Shown: positions 44,948-55,534, numbered from the stretch's first letter. The stretch is DNA of 64,000 nt from CANDYO01 sp964627795 (GCA_964627795.1 CAZVLF010000001.1:186001-250000); one strand, 5' to 3'. Numbers and translations: made by a program. The notes: generated from the letters alone by a model not told the origin.

Positions 44948-45985
44948 TTATTTTTGGAAAATACCAATAATTTCTAAATGATGAGTATAAATAAATTGAT
45001 CTATAGGATATATTTTTGGTATTTTAAATCCTGCATTTAATAAAGTTTTCGCATCACGAATAAAATTTTCTAAGCTACAAGAAATCAATATTATTTTCTC
45101 TGCCTTACTTTTAGCAATTTCTCTTATTTGGGGCCCTGCACCATTTCTAGGTGGATTTATAACAATTTGATTCACCTCAATTTTTTTAACCGGATTTTGA
45201 TATAAATCTTGTATTATAGTAGTTATAGGTAATTTATAAGTTCTTATAGCTGACTCAAGAGCTTTAATTGCTTCACTACTTCCTTCAACAGCAACTACTG
45301 AATTTTGCCTACTTAGCGGTATTGTGAAGCTTCCAACACCGCAATATAATTCTAATATTTTTTCTTTTGGCTGTAAGTTCTCTTTAATTATTCTAGTCAT
45401 TTCTTCTTGAGAATTTTTACTCACTTGAAGGAAAGAATCAATTGGTAAATCAATTTTTATATCAGAAAATAATAACTGAACTGGCTTTCTTTGAACAAGT
45501 GTAGAATTATTCCAAACAATTCTAGATATATCATTTTGATGAGCAAATTGGGCAAGTTTTGTATCAATATTTAAGTCACTTCTTTCTCTAGAGATAAAAA
45601 CTATTTCTATTCCTGTATCACTATTAGTTAATGACACTTTATCTACTTTCTTTTTTAGCTGAGGTAGTATTTTATTTAATGGCGTAATTAAATTATTTAT
45701 TTGATCCTCAACAACAATACATCTTTCAACAGCTATAATCTCATTACTATTTCTTTTATTAAATCCTAGCTTGTTATTGAAAATTTTAAAAGTAGCTCTT
45801 CTTCTTACTCCACAAGGAATTTCTATTAACGGAAATAATTGTCCTTTAAAACTTATTTCTTCAAATTTTTTTTTACATAAATTAAATTTATAGTCAAAAT
45901 AATTTAGTGCATGCTGGAGATCACATCCTCCACATTGATTATAATATTTACAAGGATATGGAGGAAGTTTTTCAATTATATTCAT
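44948..45985 (-). CDS. rlmD: 23S rRNA (uracil-5-)-methyltransferase, RlmD/TrmA family
   Basis: This SAM-dependent enzyme methylates a uracil in rRNA or tRNA. The N-terminal cysteine cluster (CKYYNQCGGCDLQHA with a further Cys) marks the [4Fe-4S] site of RlmD/RlmC-type enzymes. The C-terminal half has the SAM loop ELYCGVGSFTIPLS, the INPPRNG motif and the catalytic Cys in ISCSLENFIRDAK. At 345 residues it is shorter than E. coli RlmD because the N-terminal TRAM domain is absent, as is common in alphaproteobacteria. Target uridine uncertain. Confidence 0.85.
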   Translation of the reverse strand: MNIIEKLPPYPCKYYNQCGGCDLQHALNYFDYKFNLCKKKFEEISFKGQLFPLIEIPCGVRRRATFKIFNNKLGFNKRNSNEIIAVERCIVVEDQINNLITPLNKILPQLKKKVDKVSLTNSDTGIEIVFISRERSDLNIDTKLAQFAHQNDISRIVWNNSTLVQRKPVQLLFSDIKIDLPIDSFLQVSKNSQEEMTRIIKENLQPKEKILELYCGVGSFTIPLSRQNSVVAVEGSSEAIKALESAIRTYKLPITTIIQDLYQNPVKKIEVNQIVINPPRNGAGPQIREIAKSKAEKIILISCSLENFIRDAKTLLNAGFKIPKIYPIDQFIYTHHLEIIGIFQK

Positions 45986-46020
45986 TTATAAAACTTAATT
46001 TGTAATAGCTTGTCTACACA

Positions 46021-46647
46021 TTACACGCTATTAAACAAAGCATCAATATCTTCTTGTGAAGGAGCTTCACTAGATTTTTGAGGTCCATTAATTAGATTAT
46101 CATCACTTTTATTTTTTTCCTTTAGTTTTAAGTCTGGTTTTAATATGTGAAGCATCTTATAAATAATAGACTCTATTTCATTTAAATGATGAACAATCCT
46201 TTGGATTCTTTGTCCTGTTATATCTTGAAAATTACATATTTCTAAAATACGAGTAGACTTTATAAGTAATTCTTCTTTTAAATTATTATCATTAACTTTA
46301 TGAGCAAGATCCGAGATTTCATCGCAGATATCAAGAATATTTGTTACGGATTTTTCAGTCTGCAAAATAACAGAACGTAAATCCATTGTTATGTCTGGTA
46401 CAAAATTTTTACTTAAAATATTTTGGCTTATATTGGAAACATCTCGTTTTAATGCAACGAATTGTACTAATATTTCTTCTAACTGATTATAAATCTCCTC
46501 TTTTTCTTTATCCCTTAGATAAGGAGATAGAATTTCAAGAAACTTTTTTATAATTCCATCAATATTATTAATATCAATATTGCCGCCATTTTCCTCTTTT
46601 AATAATTTAAGCCTATTAAAAAGCTCATCTGACCATTCTGCCGCCAT
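46021..46647 (-). CDS. cheZ: CheZ-like chemotaxis phosphatase
   Basis: CheZ dephosphorylates CheY-P and so ends the signal to the flagellar motor. The 208-residue helical protein contains the CheZ signature NFQDITGQRIQRIV, where the conserved Asp and Gln of QDxTGQ supply catalytic residues. It ends in SQEDIDALFNSV, resembling the CheZ C-terminal peptide that docks onto CheY. It is 17 bases downstream of cheY. No other chemotaxis or flagellar genes are in the window. Confidence 0.88.
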   Translation of the reverse strand: MAAEWSDELFNRLKLLKEENGGNIDINNIDGIIKKFLEILSPYLRDKEKEEIYNQLEEILVQFVALKRDVSNISQNILSKNFVPDITMDLRSVILQTEKSVTNILDICDEISDLAHKVNDNNLKEELLIKSTRILEICNFQDITGQRIQRIVHHLNEIESIIYKMLHILKPDLKLKEKNKSDDNLINGPQKSSEAPSQEDIDALFNSV

Positions 46648-46664
46648 AGCTTAACCTCAACATA

Positions 46665-47048
46665 TTAGAAAGGACCAAGAACACTTGCAAGTTTTGCTTT
46701 AAGAGTTTCACTATTAAATGGTTTAACAATATAATTACTTACACCAGCTTGCTTAGCAGCAATAACATTTTCTGTTTTACTTTCTGCTGTTACCATAAGG
46801 AAAGGAATCGATTTAAGTTTTTCATCTGACCTAACATTTTTAAGTAGCTCAAGTCCACTCATTGGCTCCATATTCCAATCAGAAATAACAAGCTCATATT
46901 TTTTTTCTTTAAGCTTCTCTAAAGCCTTAACACCATTAGCAGCTTCATCAATATTATTAAATCCAATTTGGTTTAAAAGACTATGGATAATTCTTAACAT
47001 AGTTTTATTATCATCAACTGTTAAAATATTTATATTCATATCAACCAT
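46665..47048 (-). CDS. cheY: CheY-like response regulator
   Basis: This is a single receiver domain without an output domain, 127 residues. The acidic pocket (Asp12, Asp13), the phospho-acceptor Asp57 in VISDWNMEP, the conserved Thr in FLMVTAES and the Lys in YIVKPF are all present. The start at 47048 is supported by GGGAG six bases upstream; a second ATG three codons on lacks that spacing. Pairing with cheZ makes a motility role the best reading. Confidence 0.92.
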   Translation of the reverse strand: MVDMNINILTVDDNKTMLRIIHSLLNQIGFNNIDEAANGVKALEKLKEKKYELVISDWNMEPMSGLELLKNVRSDEKLKSIPFLMVTAESKTENVIAAKQAGVSNYIVKPFNSETLKAKLASVLGPF

Positions 47049-47118
47049 AATAATCTCCCAATAACTATTTATAATAAGTATAGCAAGATAGTTATTAATA
47101 TTTGGTTAATGACCCTCA

Positions 47119-48465
47119 TCAAAATACAATAAACTTATTTTCGTAATATTCCATGAGCCCTAAACGCCCTCCTTCTCTTCCTAAACCTGATTCATTAAAT
47201 CCACCATGCACAGTAATATCAGAAGCAGTTACACAATCATTTATTGCAATTACTCCAAAATTTAACCGGCGAGCAATATTAAGACCTTTCTTATTATCCA
47301 AAGTAAAGATATAGGCTGCTAAACCATAATTAGTATCATTTGATCGATATATTACTTCTTCTTCATCTTCGAAAGTTAGTAAAGAAAATATTGGCGCGAA
47401 AGCTTCTTCTTTAACCAAATTAAAATTATCATCAAGACCTGAAATGACTTTAGGTGTAAAATAAAGATCAGAAGCTTTAGTATTTTTTGCTTCATAAATT
47501 AGTTTAGCTCCTTTTTGGATAGCATTATCTATTAGATTTTGAGCTTTTTCTTTTGCTTGCCTATTTATGAGAGGACCTATTTCATAGTTATTTTTTTCAA
47601 GTTCCTGAATAAGCATATTAGTAAATTTATGTTCTATTGCTTTATTTATAAAAATTCTGTTTGGTGATGTACATGCTTGTCCTGCATTTCTAAATTTTCC
47701 TATAATCAACCTTTTTACTGCTAACTCTAGATCTGCATCAGCACAAATTATACATGGAGCATTACCGCCTAATTCTAAAACCAATTTCTTAACTGATGAA
47801 GAACTTTGTTCCATCAAATACTTGCCAACTTTTATAGAACCAGTAAAAGAGATCATTTTTACTTCTTCACTTTCTAAGAAGGCTCTACCTATTTCGTTAT
47901 AATCACCATAAATAATTCCAAAAACCTCTTCTGGAATACCTGCTTCTATAGCTAGATCTCTTAAAATAATTGCAGTAAGCGGCGTTTCTTCTGAAGGCTT
48001 AAGTACAACAGGACAACCTGAAGCAAGAGCTGGGGCAACTTTTTTAGTAATCATTGCACAAGGAAAATTCCAAGGAGTTATTGCAGCAACCACTCCAATT
48101 GGTTCATATAAATTTATAAACCACTGATTTGGCTTAAAATGTTGAGAAGCTTCTCCATATATTCTTAAAACTTCTTCGGCGTAATATTTAATAAATGAAT
48201 TACCGTAAATTACCTCTTCCAATGCTTCAGCAAATGGCTTTCCTTGTTCTTGGCTTAAAATGTTACTAATCTTTTCTTGGTTTTGATTGACTAAATCATG
48301 CCATTTATTGAGCATAATGGATCTTTGTTTGGGTGCTAAATTCTTCCAATTTATAAAGTTATCGCTAGCTTTTTTGATAAGGCTTAAAGCTTTCTCATAA
48401 CCCATATAATCTAATTCAACTATTCTTTCGTTAGTTAAAGGGCTATATACACTGAATTTCTCCAT
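47119..48465 (-). CDS. gabD: NAD(P)-dependent succinate-semialdehyde dehydrogenase-type aldehyde dehydrogenase
   Basis: This 448-residue aldehyde dehydrogenase has the conserved core: TPWNFPCAM, the NAD-binding FTGSIKVGK, the catalytic Glu in LELGGNAPC and the catalytic Cys in GQACTSPNR. The closest family is GabD, which oxidises succinate semialdehyde to succinate. It is 15 bases downstream of the NAD-glutamate dehydrogenase gene, suggesting joint transcription and a role in glutamate or GABA use. No GABA transaminase gene is nearby, so substrate remains an inference. Confidence 0.85.
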   Translation of the reverse strand: MEKFSVYSPLTNERIVELDYMGYEKALSLIKKASDNFINWKNLAPKQRSIMLNKWHDLVNQNQEKISNILSQEQGKPFAEALEEVIYGNSFIKYYAEEVLRIYGEASQHFKPNQWFINLYEPIGVVAAITPWNFPCAMITKKVAPALASGCPVVLKPSEETPLTAIILRDLAIEAGIPEEVFGIIYGDYNEIGRAFLESEEVKMISFTGSIKVGKYLMEQSSSSVKKLVLELGGNAPCIICADADLELAVKRLIIGKFRNAGQACTSPNRIFINKAIEHKFTNMLIQELEKNNYEIGPLINRQAKEKAQNLIDNAIQKGAKLIYEAKNTKASDLYFTPKVISGLDDNFNLVKEEAFAPIFSLLTFEDEEEVIYRSNDTNYGLAAYIFTLDNKKGLNIARRLNFGVIAINDCVTASDITVHGGFNESGLGREGGRLGLMEYYENKFIVF

Positions 48466-48480
48466 TATAACTCCTGTTTG

Positions 48481-51400
48481 CTATTTTCCTAATAATGCTC
48501 CAAGTTTCTTTAAACTTAAATCTATCATTGCATATTCTACGTTTTCTTGGGCTTTAATTTCAACCATAAACCTATCATAAAGCCTTATGTGTTTTTCATT
48601 ATTTTTAAACCATTTATCAAGGTTGCCATCATATCTTAAAGCCCAGTCAACAGCAGAAGAGGTTATTTTACGATGTTGATCATATAATTCATCTTTAAAA
48701 CCTCTAATTGCCCTCTTTTGCCAATTATTATTAGCAACTATTTTATTTGAGCAATAACGCAACCAATCTATTCCAAATCTTACACCAAGTTCAAAATAGA
48801 TCTTAGCAACTTGGTCAACAGGTGCTTTATATCGGTTTGAAACTTCAGCTATGTTATAAGCCGAGGTAAGTAAATTTAATACTGCAACTTTCTTGGCTAA
48901 ATTTTGTGGAACATTCATTTCAATAAAATGTTTCAATTCCTCTTGGTATGTTTCTTTATACTTACCTAAAGCACATTCACTAATTATATTAATAAGTTCA
49001 TTTATCTGGTCTTTATAGTCTTCTATTACTGAAGAAATATTGATTTTTCCTTTGTAGTTTCGAAGTAACCAGTTAGTTGATCGCATTACAAACTTCTTAA
49101 TTACAATATATAATTTTACTTGCTCCTTAACTTGCACTAAACCATCTAATTTATTGATTTCTTTCCATAATTCTCGAAGGCCAAATAAATCTCTTGTAAC
49201 TGTATAAGCGCGAGCTATATCACTAAATTTGTGGCCCGTTGCTTCAACAGTCAAATGTAAATAGAAAGTATCAATTCGATTCACCATACTATTGGTAATT
49301 GAGGTAGTGATAATTTCTTTTTTTAAAGGATGCTGTAAAACATACTTAGCAAATTTATCTCTCATATTTTCTGGAAAATATAATAAAAGATCTTTGAAAA
49401 AATATTCCTCATCAGCTAAAGATGTTTCTATTAATTTATTATAGATTGAGTTTTTACTACAAGCTAATAATATGGATAATTCTGGCCTTGTAAGCGGAGT
49501 TTTATTATTGCGCAATTGTATAAATTGCTGCTTTGAAGGCAAACATTCAAGTTTACGATCTAAAATTCCTTCTTCTTCAAGTAAATCGATAAAATATTCT
49601 TGAGAATCCATAATTTCAATACCCTGATGCTCTGCTATGGTTAAAGCTCTTGTTTGAGTTCTATTATCTTTTAGAACTAGTTCAGCAACCTCATCTGTCA
49701 TTGATTCAAGTAATATGGTTCTTTCTTCTTCAGTAAGGTTATTGTCTTCCATTGCTTGCCTTAATGCAATTTTAATATTTACTTCATGATCAGAACAGTC
49801 AACCCCTGCAGAATTATCAATTGCATCAGTATTAATTCTTCCTCCTTGTCGAGCATATTCAATTCTGCCAAACTGAGTAAAACCTAAATTTCCTCCTTCT
49901 CCTACAATTTTACATTTTAACTCAGCACCATTACAGCGAACATTATCATTTGTTTTATCACCAACTTGCTCATGCGTTTCAAAACTTGCCTTAACGTAAG
50001 TTCCAATTCCTCCATTCCACAGCAAATCTACCTCGCTGGTTAGTATAACTTTGATTAATTCTTCTGGAGTAATTGTATTTACATTAAGATTGAACCTTTG
50101 CTTAATTTGAGGTGTGAGATGAAGAATTTTAGCTTTTCTTTCATATATTTGTCCCCCTTCTGACATAAATTCTTGGTTATAATCCTGCCAAGTAGATCGT
50201 GGAAGATTAAATAACCTTTTTCTTTCTTCAAAACTCTTTGCACTATCTGGATTTGGATCAATAAATATATGAAGATGATTAAAAGCAGCAACCAAGCGGA
50301 TATGTTTGGATAATAACATAGCATTACCAAACACATCACCTGACATATCCCCAATACCAACTACTGTAAAATCAATCTTATTTATATCTATGCCCATTTC
50401 ATGGAAATGCCTTATTACTGAAATCCACCCTCCTTTAGCAGTAATTCCCATTTTTTTATGGTCATATCCTTTAGAGCCACCTGAGGCAAAAGCATCACCT
50501 AACCAGAAATTATAAATTTGTGAGATCTCATTAGCTATGTCTGAGAAAGTTGCAGTTCCTTTATCTGCTGCTACAACAAGATATGGATCATTGTCATCAT
50601 AACGAACTACATTCTTAGGATGAATTGTTTTTCCGTTAACTATATTGTCAGTAATATCTAATAAACTTGATAAGAAACTTTTATAACATTCGATAGCTTT
50701 AGCTTGTAAAGATTCTCGATCTAAATGGGCTACATTTTTAAGAATAAATCCACCCTTTGCACCTGTTGGAACTATTACAGAATTTTTAACTATCTGAGTT
50801 TTCATTAGCCCTAGGATTTCTGTTCTATAATCTTCTAAGCGATCAGACCACCTTAATCCTCCTCTAGCAACCTTTCCTCCCCTTAAATGTATTCCTTCAA
50901 AATTAGAACTATAAACATATATTTCTCTGTATGGACGAGGCAAAGGCATTTCCATAACTGAAGTGGAATCAATTTTAAATGATACATAATCTTTTTTATT
51001 ATTGTTATCATCTTTAACAAAATAATTAGTTCTTAAAATGTTATTAACTAAATCTATAAATCTTCTTATTATGTAATCTTCTATATGATCTTGAATCAAT
51101 CCCAAATTTTCTTCAAGTTTATGGTTTAATTCTTCTACTTTATTTTTTCTTTCTTCAGCCTGAAGTTTTGGGCTAAATTTACTATAAAATAATGAAATAA
51201 TTAATTTAGCCATTTCAGCATGTTTAGTTAACACTATACCTAGATATTCTTTACTAAATCCAATTTTTACTTGGTAGAGATAGCTTGCTAAAGCACGAAG
51301 AAGGGTAACTTGAGAATAATTTAAATTAGCAAGAAGAATAAGCTGATTATATGTGTCATTTTGACATTTTTCTTGCCACATTGCATAGAAAGCTTCTTCT

Positions 51401-53265
51401 ATATTTTCTTTTGCTACCTCCAGCATTTCTTGTTCTTTTTTGCTTATGTTTAAAACAAACTGATGTAGCCATATTTCTTTCTTATTCTGGTTAGGTTTTA
51501 TAGAAAATATTTGCTCTGCAGTAACATCAAATCCCAAGTTTTGAATCATTGGCATAATAAGAGACAGTTTTAACTCCTCATGAAAATAAATTTTTAGGTG
51601 AGAAATATTGTCATTACCTTCAATTTTAGGCCAAATAGAAAAAATTATTCTATTTTCATCTATAGTTTTGATAATATTTTTTATATCACCTATTATAGTT
51701 TTGCGGTAAATATTTGCTTCTTTATATGAAGCTGGAAATGAATGGTTAAGTAATTCAAATAATGCTCTTCCTTTAATTTTCCCAAATTCACCAATTAATA
51801 TTTTATTTAAATTATTCTCCCAAGGTCTTACAAGGTTTTTTAATTCCTGCTCAATATTTTTCAAGTCATAAGTTTGACTATTGGATTTATTATCAATGAT
51901 GAAATGGTAGTAACAAAGTTTAGATGAATTAACTTGGCTAAAATAGTGATTAACAATATTACCAAATTCAAATGATAAAGCAGATTTTAGTTTACGAACA
52001 TTATCTGAATTTGCTGCTTCTAAAGGAAGAAAAAGCAAGCAACTTAGGGTATCTGCTTGCTTTCGAATAAATAATCTTAATTCAGGCGAAAATAAAAGAG
52101 CATAAATCTCCATTAATAAAGGATGAAGGTCATCAGCTGAAATTTGAAATAATTCATCTCTTGGTAATGCTTCAACTATCGAAATCAGCTCTTTTCCTGG
52201 ATAACTTGTAGGAAGAAAATGAGATTTATCAAGAATATTTTTAAGTTTTTCTCTAATTAAGGGAATAAGAGTAGCACTTTGGTAATATAAAATAGAAGTA
52301 AATAATCCGATAAAAACTATTACCCTTTCAATTTCTCCGTTATTATTAATATCCTTAACTGCCACATAATCAATATTTGCTTCTCTATGTATAACTGAAG
52401 CCTTACTTAGTTTTCCTATGGTTATTATCTGGTTATTATTAAAAAAATCATTATTGTTAAAAAGCTCTTTATCAAACAGTGATAAATAGGCTTCTTTTTC
52501 TTCTTTTAGTATTCCAAAAATTTCTTCAAATGATTGTTTTCTATTCTTTCCAAGTAAAAAAGAGCCGCAGCCAAAGAAAACAAAATATTTTTCTTTTAAC
52601 ATGTCCAAAAACTCTTTCTTTTCATTAAAATTAGAAAGCCTATTTTTATTTGTTAAAGTAAATTTATCTATATAACTATCTAAAACTTTTAAAGTTGGTT
52701 TCCAATCATCAACAGCCAATTTTACTAGCCTTAAGATTTTTCCTAATTCTTGTTCTATTCTCTTTTTTTGTTCCTCATCCAGTTGGTGTAAAGTAATTAT
52801 TTGGATAACTAACTCGTTTCTAGCCTCCTTGGATGCGCTATTATTTATTTCAATCAGTTCTCCTTGTGGATTACGAGTAACAAAAATATTAGGATGAGCA
52901 ACTCTTTCAACATCAATATGTAACCTGTTAAGTAGGGACATAGTGGAATCAAATAAGAAGGGCATTTCATCACTAATTACTTCTATAATATTGTAGCCTG
53001 AGTTGTTACAACTATGAGAATCGTTATAAATCCTTATTTTTATTTCATTTTCTTTTTTTACAGAAAGGAATTCATAGGCATTTTTAGCAAGACGAGCATA
53101 TTCTTGATGCTCTTCTTCTGATAAATCAAACATCGGTACAGTGGCATAAAATTTTTTTAAAAAGAGCTCTTCTTGGTGAGACGCTTGAAGAATATCTAAA
53201 ATTTTGCTAATATACTGGTGATTTTCACCATAAAGATGGTGCATTGTAAAATTATATTTTTGCAT
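48481..53265 (-). CDS. gdhB: NAD-specific glutamate dehydrogenase, large (180 kDa) type
   Basis: This enzyme oxidatively deaminates glutamate to 2-oxoglutarate and feeds the TCA cycle. Its 1594 residues match the L-GDH180 class, with long N-terminal regulatory ACT-like regions, a catalytic domain and a helical C-terminal domain. Catalytic-region signatures are HLRGGKVARGGLRWSDR, VPTGAKGGF, VAADKGTATFSDIAN and DMSGDVFGNAML. Glutamate is a main carbon source for Rickettsiales, so this is probably a central catabolic gene. The divergent mnmE starts only 33 bases away, so the two share a very small promoter region. Confidence 0.96.
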   Translation of the reverse strand: MQKYNFTMHHLYGENHQYISKILDILQASHQEELFLKKFYATVPMFDLSEEEHQEYARLAKNAYEFLSVKKENEIKIRIYNDSHSCNNSGYNIIEVISDEMPFLFDSTMSLLNRLHIDVERVAHPNIFVTRNPQGELIEINNSASKEARNELVIQIITLHQLDEEQKKRIEQELGKILRLVKLAVDDWKPTLKVLDSYIDKFTLTNKNRLSNFNEKKEFLDMLKEKYFVFFGCGSFLLGKNRKQSFEEIFGILKEEKEAYLSLFDKELFNNNDFFNNNQIITIGKLSKASVIHREANIDYVAVKDINNNGEIERVIVFIGLFTSILYYQSATLIPLIREKLKNILDKSHFLPTSYPGKELISIVEALPRDELFQISADDLHPLLMEIYALLFSPELRLFIRKQADTLSCLLFLPLEAANSDNVRKLKSALSFEFGNIVNHYFSQVNSSKLCYYHFIIDNKSNSQTYDLKNIEQELKNLVRPWENNLNKILIGEFGKIKGRALFELLNHSFPASYKEANIYRKTIIGDIKNIIKTIDENRIIFSIWPKIEGNDNISHLKIYFHEELKLSLIMPMIQNLGFDVTAEQIFSIKPNQNKKEIWLHQFVLNISKKEQEMLEVAKENIEEAFYAMWQEKCQNDTYNQLILLANLNYSQVTLLRALASYLYQVKIGFSKEYLGIVLTKHAEMAKLIISLFYSKFSPKLQAEERKNKVEELNHKLEENLGLIQDHIEDYIIRRFIDLVNNILRTNYFVKDDNNNKKDYVSFKIDSTSVMEMPLPRPYREIYVYSSNFEGIHLRGGKVARGGLRWSDRLEDYRTEILGLMKTQIVKNSVIVPTGAKGGFILKNVAHLDRESLQAKAIECYKSFLSSLLDITDNIVNGKTIHPKNVVRYDDNDPYLVVAADKGTATFSDIANEISQIYNFWLGDAFASGGSKGYDHKKMGITAKGGWISVIRHFHEMGIDINKIDFTVVGIGDMSGDVFGNAMLLSKHIRLVAAFNHLHIFIDPNPDSAKSFEERKRLFNLPRSTWQDYNQEFMSEGGQIYERKAKILHLTPQIKQRFNLNVNTITPEELIKVILTSEVDLLWNGGIGTYVKASFETHEQVGDKTNDNVRCNGAELKCKIVGEGGNLGFTQFGRIEYARQGGRINTDAIDNSAGVDCSDHEVNIKIALRQAMEDNNLTEEERTILLESMTDEVAELVLKDNRTQTRALTIAEHQGIEIMDSQEYFIDLLEEEGILDRKLECLPSKQQFIQLRNNKTPLTRPELSILLACSKNSIYNKLIETSLADEEYFFKDLLLYFPENMRDKFAKYVLQHPLKKEIITTSITNSMVNRIDTFYLHLTVEATGHKFSDIARAYTVTRDLFGLRELWKEINKLDGLVQVKEQVKLYIVIKKFVMRSTNWLLRNYKGKINISSVIEDYKDQINELINIISECALGKYKETYQEELKHFIEMNVPQNLAKKVAVLNLLTSAYNIAEVSNRYKAPVDQVAKIYFELGVRFGIDWLRYCSNKIVANNNWQKRAIRGFKDELYDQHRKITSSAVDWALRYDGNLDKWFKNNEKHIRLYDRFMVEIKAQENVEYAMIDLSLKKLGALLGK

Positions 53266-53297
53266 GCCTATTTCTCATAAATCTGCGGTTAAAAATA

Positions 53298-54626
53298 ATG
53301 CTTGATGATAAAAAAACTATTTTTGCTCTAGCAACCTCTCCTGGAAGATCAGGCGTAGCTATCATCCGAATTTCTGGAGAGCATGCTCTTGAGGCTTTAA
53401 AACACCTAACTCAAGCACCCTTACCTGAAGCACGTAAGGCTGCTTTAAGAGACTTAATCAATCCTATCTCTAAAGACTTAATAGATCAAGCAATAGTTCT
53501 ATTCTTTCCAGGACCTAATAGTTTTACTGGAGAGAATATTGTAGAACTACATATACATGGAAGTAGAGCAATTATTAATGAACTCATCAAACTTCTTTCT
53601 GATTTTAGCAACTTTCGCCTAGCTAATCCAGGTGAATTTGCAAAAAGAGCATTTCTTAATGGAAGAATGGATTTAACCTCTTCTGAAGGACTTGCAGATC
53701 TTATTGATTCAGAAACCTCTATTCAACATAAGCAAGCCATAAGACAAATGCAGGGGAAGCTTGGAAATATCTATGAGAGCTGGAAAAAAGAATTAATTCG
53801 TACCTTGGCTTTAATCGAAGCCTATATTGATTTTCCTGATGAAGATATTCCAGAATCAGTTATTGATGAAGTTCAACAAAATGTAGAAAAACTTAAATTA
53901 AATATGCAAAAACATTTAAATGATGGACATCGAGGAGAAATAATTAGAAGAGGAATTTACGTTGTTATTTTAGGCGCTCCAAATGTAGGAAAATCTAGTT
54001 TACTTAATTACTTGGCTAAAAGAGATGTTGCTATAGTTTCAAATATAGCTGGAACCACAAGAGACATTTTAGAAGTTAATTTAGATCTTAAAGGATATCC
54101 TGTTACAATTGCTGACACTGCCGGTATAAGAGAGAGCGAAGATCAAATAGAAAAAGAGGGCATAAATAGAGCTATAAGAAAAGCTGAAAATGCTGATATT
54201 AAAATTATTATGTTATCCGCTATAGATCCACAAAATGCTTTAAATGTTGATTCTCTTATAGATGAAAATAGTATTGTTATCTTAAATAAAATAGATTTGG
54301 CTTTAAAAAATGATAATAAATATAAAAATTTATTAGAAATTTCAGTAGAAAAAAATATAGGTCTTGATTTACTTTTAGAAAAATTATCTAACTTAATAGA
54401 AAATAAATTTTCTCCATCTATTGATCCCCTTATAACCAGAGAAAGACATCGCACACAAATTCATAAATGTTTGGATGCCTTAAACTATTTTGATATTAAT
54501 AAGGATTTAGAACTTGCTTGCGAGGATCTTAGAATAACTGCACGCTCTTTAGGACAAATTATAGGAAATATTGATGTAGAAGTAATATTAGATGAGATAT
54601 TTAGAAATTTTTGTATAGGGAAGTAA
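53298..54626 (+). CDS. mnmE: tRNA modification GTPase MnmE
   Basis: MnmE, with MnmG, installs the cmnm5 group on wobble uridines. The 442 residues comprise the folate-binding N-terminal domain (IFALATSPGRSGVAIIRISG), the helical domain, and an inserted G domain with GAPNVGKSSLLNYL, DTAGIRES and NKID. The conserved C-terminal FCIGK, with the functional Cys, is intact. It is followed two bases later by xerC. Confidence 0.97.
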   Translation: MLDDKKTIFALATSPGRSGVAIIRISGEHALEALKHLTQAPLPEARKAALRDLINPISKDLIDQAIVLFFPGPNSFTGENIVELHIHGSRAIINELIKLLSDFSNFRLANPGEFAKRAFLNGRMDLTSSEGLADLIDSETSIQHKQAIRQMQGKLGNIYESWKKELIRTLALIEAYIDFPDEDIPESVIDEVQQNVEKLKLNMQKHLNDGHRGEIIRRGIYVVILGAPNVGKSSLLNYLAKRDVAIVSNIAGTTRDILEVNLDLKGYPVTIADTAGIRESEDQIEKEGINRAIRKAENADIKIIMLSAIDPQNALNVDSLIDENSIVILNKIDLALKNDNKYKNLLEISVEKNIGLDLLLEKLSNLIENKFSPSIDPLITRERHRTQIHKCLDALNYFDINKDLELACEDLRITARSLGQIIGNIDVEVILDEIFRNFCIGK

Positions 54627-54628
54627 TA

Positions 54629-55534
54629 ATGCTTTTAAGCAATTTAGTTATTAGCTGGAAAGATTTCCTTCAAAATGAAAAGGCTTTTTCTTCTCACACG
54701 GTAAATGCCTATGAAACTGATTTAAGATATTTTATTCTTTTTTTAAATAGTTATTTAGGAAAAGAAATAGATTTGAATGATCTAGAAAATCTTAAAATAG
54801 TTGATTTTAGAGCTTGGCTTTCTCAAAGGAAAAGAAATGAATTAGCTTTTAGCTCTTCTTCGAGAGCTATTGCTGCACTAAAGAATTTTTTCAAGTATTT
54901 AATTAGGTTTCACCATTTTAGCAATAAAACTATATTTAACCTTAGAAACCCTAAAGTTTCTCCATCAATTCCTAAAGCACTTAATGAAAACCAAACTTTT
55001 ATGGTATTAAAAACTAGTGAAGAAAATTCAAGCGAATTATGGATAGGCATAAGGGACAAAGCATTGCTTTACCTGCTTTACGGAAGTGGGCTAAGAATTT
55101 CTGAAGCTCTCTCACTTCGAATTAAAGATATAAGTAAAGATTTTATAATTATCAAAGGTAAAGGTAATAAAGAAAGAATTGTACCATTAATTAATGAGGT
55201 GAAAGATCTTATTATTAAATATTTAGAACTTTGCCCTTATAAATTTAAGCAAGAAAGCTTTATTTTTATTGGAAAACAAGGTAAAACTCTAAATCCTGGA
55301 GTATTTCAAAGAAATTTAAGGAATTTAAGAAGAAAATATAATCTTCCTGAAAATATGACTCCTCATACCTTTAGACACTGCTTTGCAACTCATATTCTTG
55401 CAAATGGTGGTGATTTAAAATCGATTCAAGATTTATTAGGGCATGAAAGTTTAGTAACAACTCAGAAATATACTAAAGTTGATGCTCAACACTTGTTAGA
55501 TATTTATAAAAAATCTCATCCTTACGCTAAATAG
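54629..55534 (+). CDS. xerC: Site-specific tyrosine recombinase XerC
   Basis: Xer recombinases resolve chromosome dimers at dif. The start ATG 54629 lies two bases after the mnmE stop; an in-frame ATG at 54611 would overlap mnmE. Over about 301 residues the catalytic residues are visible: Arg in GSGLRISEAL, Lys in GKGNKERIVP, His and Arg in HTFRHCFATH, His in LLGHESL and the nucleophile Tyr in TTQKYTKVD. The N-terminal phrase VDFRAWLSQRKRN resembles alphaproteobacterial XerC more than XerD; the C/D choice is moderately sure. No mobile-element context is seen. Confidence 0.88.
   Translation: MLLSNLVISWKDFLQNEKAFSSHTVNAYETDLRYFILFLNSYLGKEIDLNDLENLKIVDFRAWLSQRKRNELAFSSSSRAIAALKNFFKYLIRFHHFSNKTIFNLRNPKVSPSIPKALNENQTFMVLKTSEENSSELWIGIRDKALLYLLYGSGLRISEALSLRIKDISKDFIIIKGKGNKERIVPLINEVKDLIIKYLELCPYKFKQESFIFIGKQGKTLNPGVFQRNLRNLRRKYNLPENMTPHTFRHCFATHILANGGDLKSIQDLLGHESLVTTQKYTKVDAQHLLDIYKKSHPYAK

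Noticed and set aside
54611..55534. Tyrosine recombinase as a phage or island integrase
   Set aside because: Sequence and position behind mnmE fit housekeeping XerC; no attachment sites, tRNA or phage genes are adjacent.
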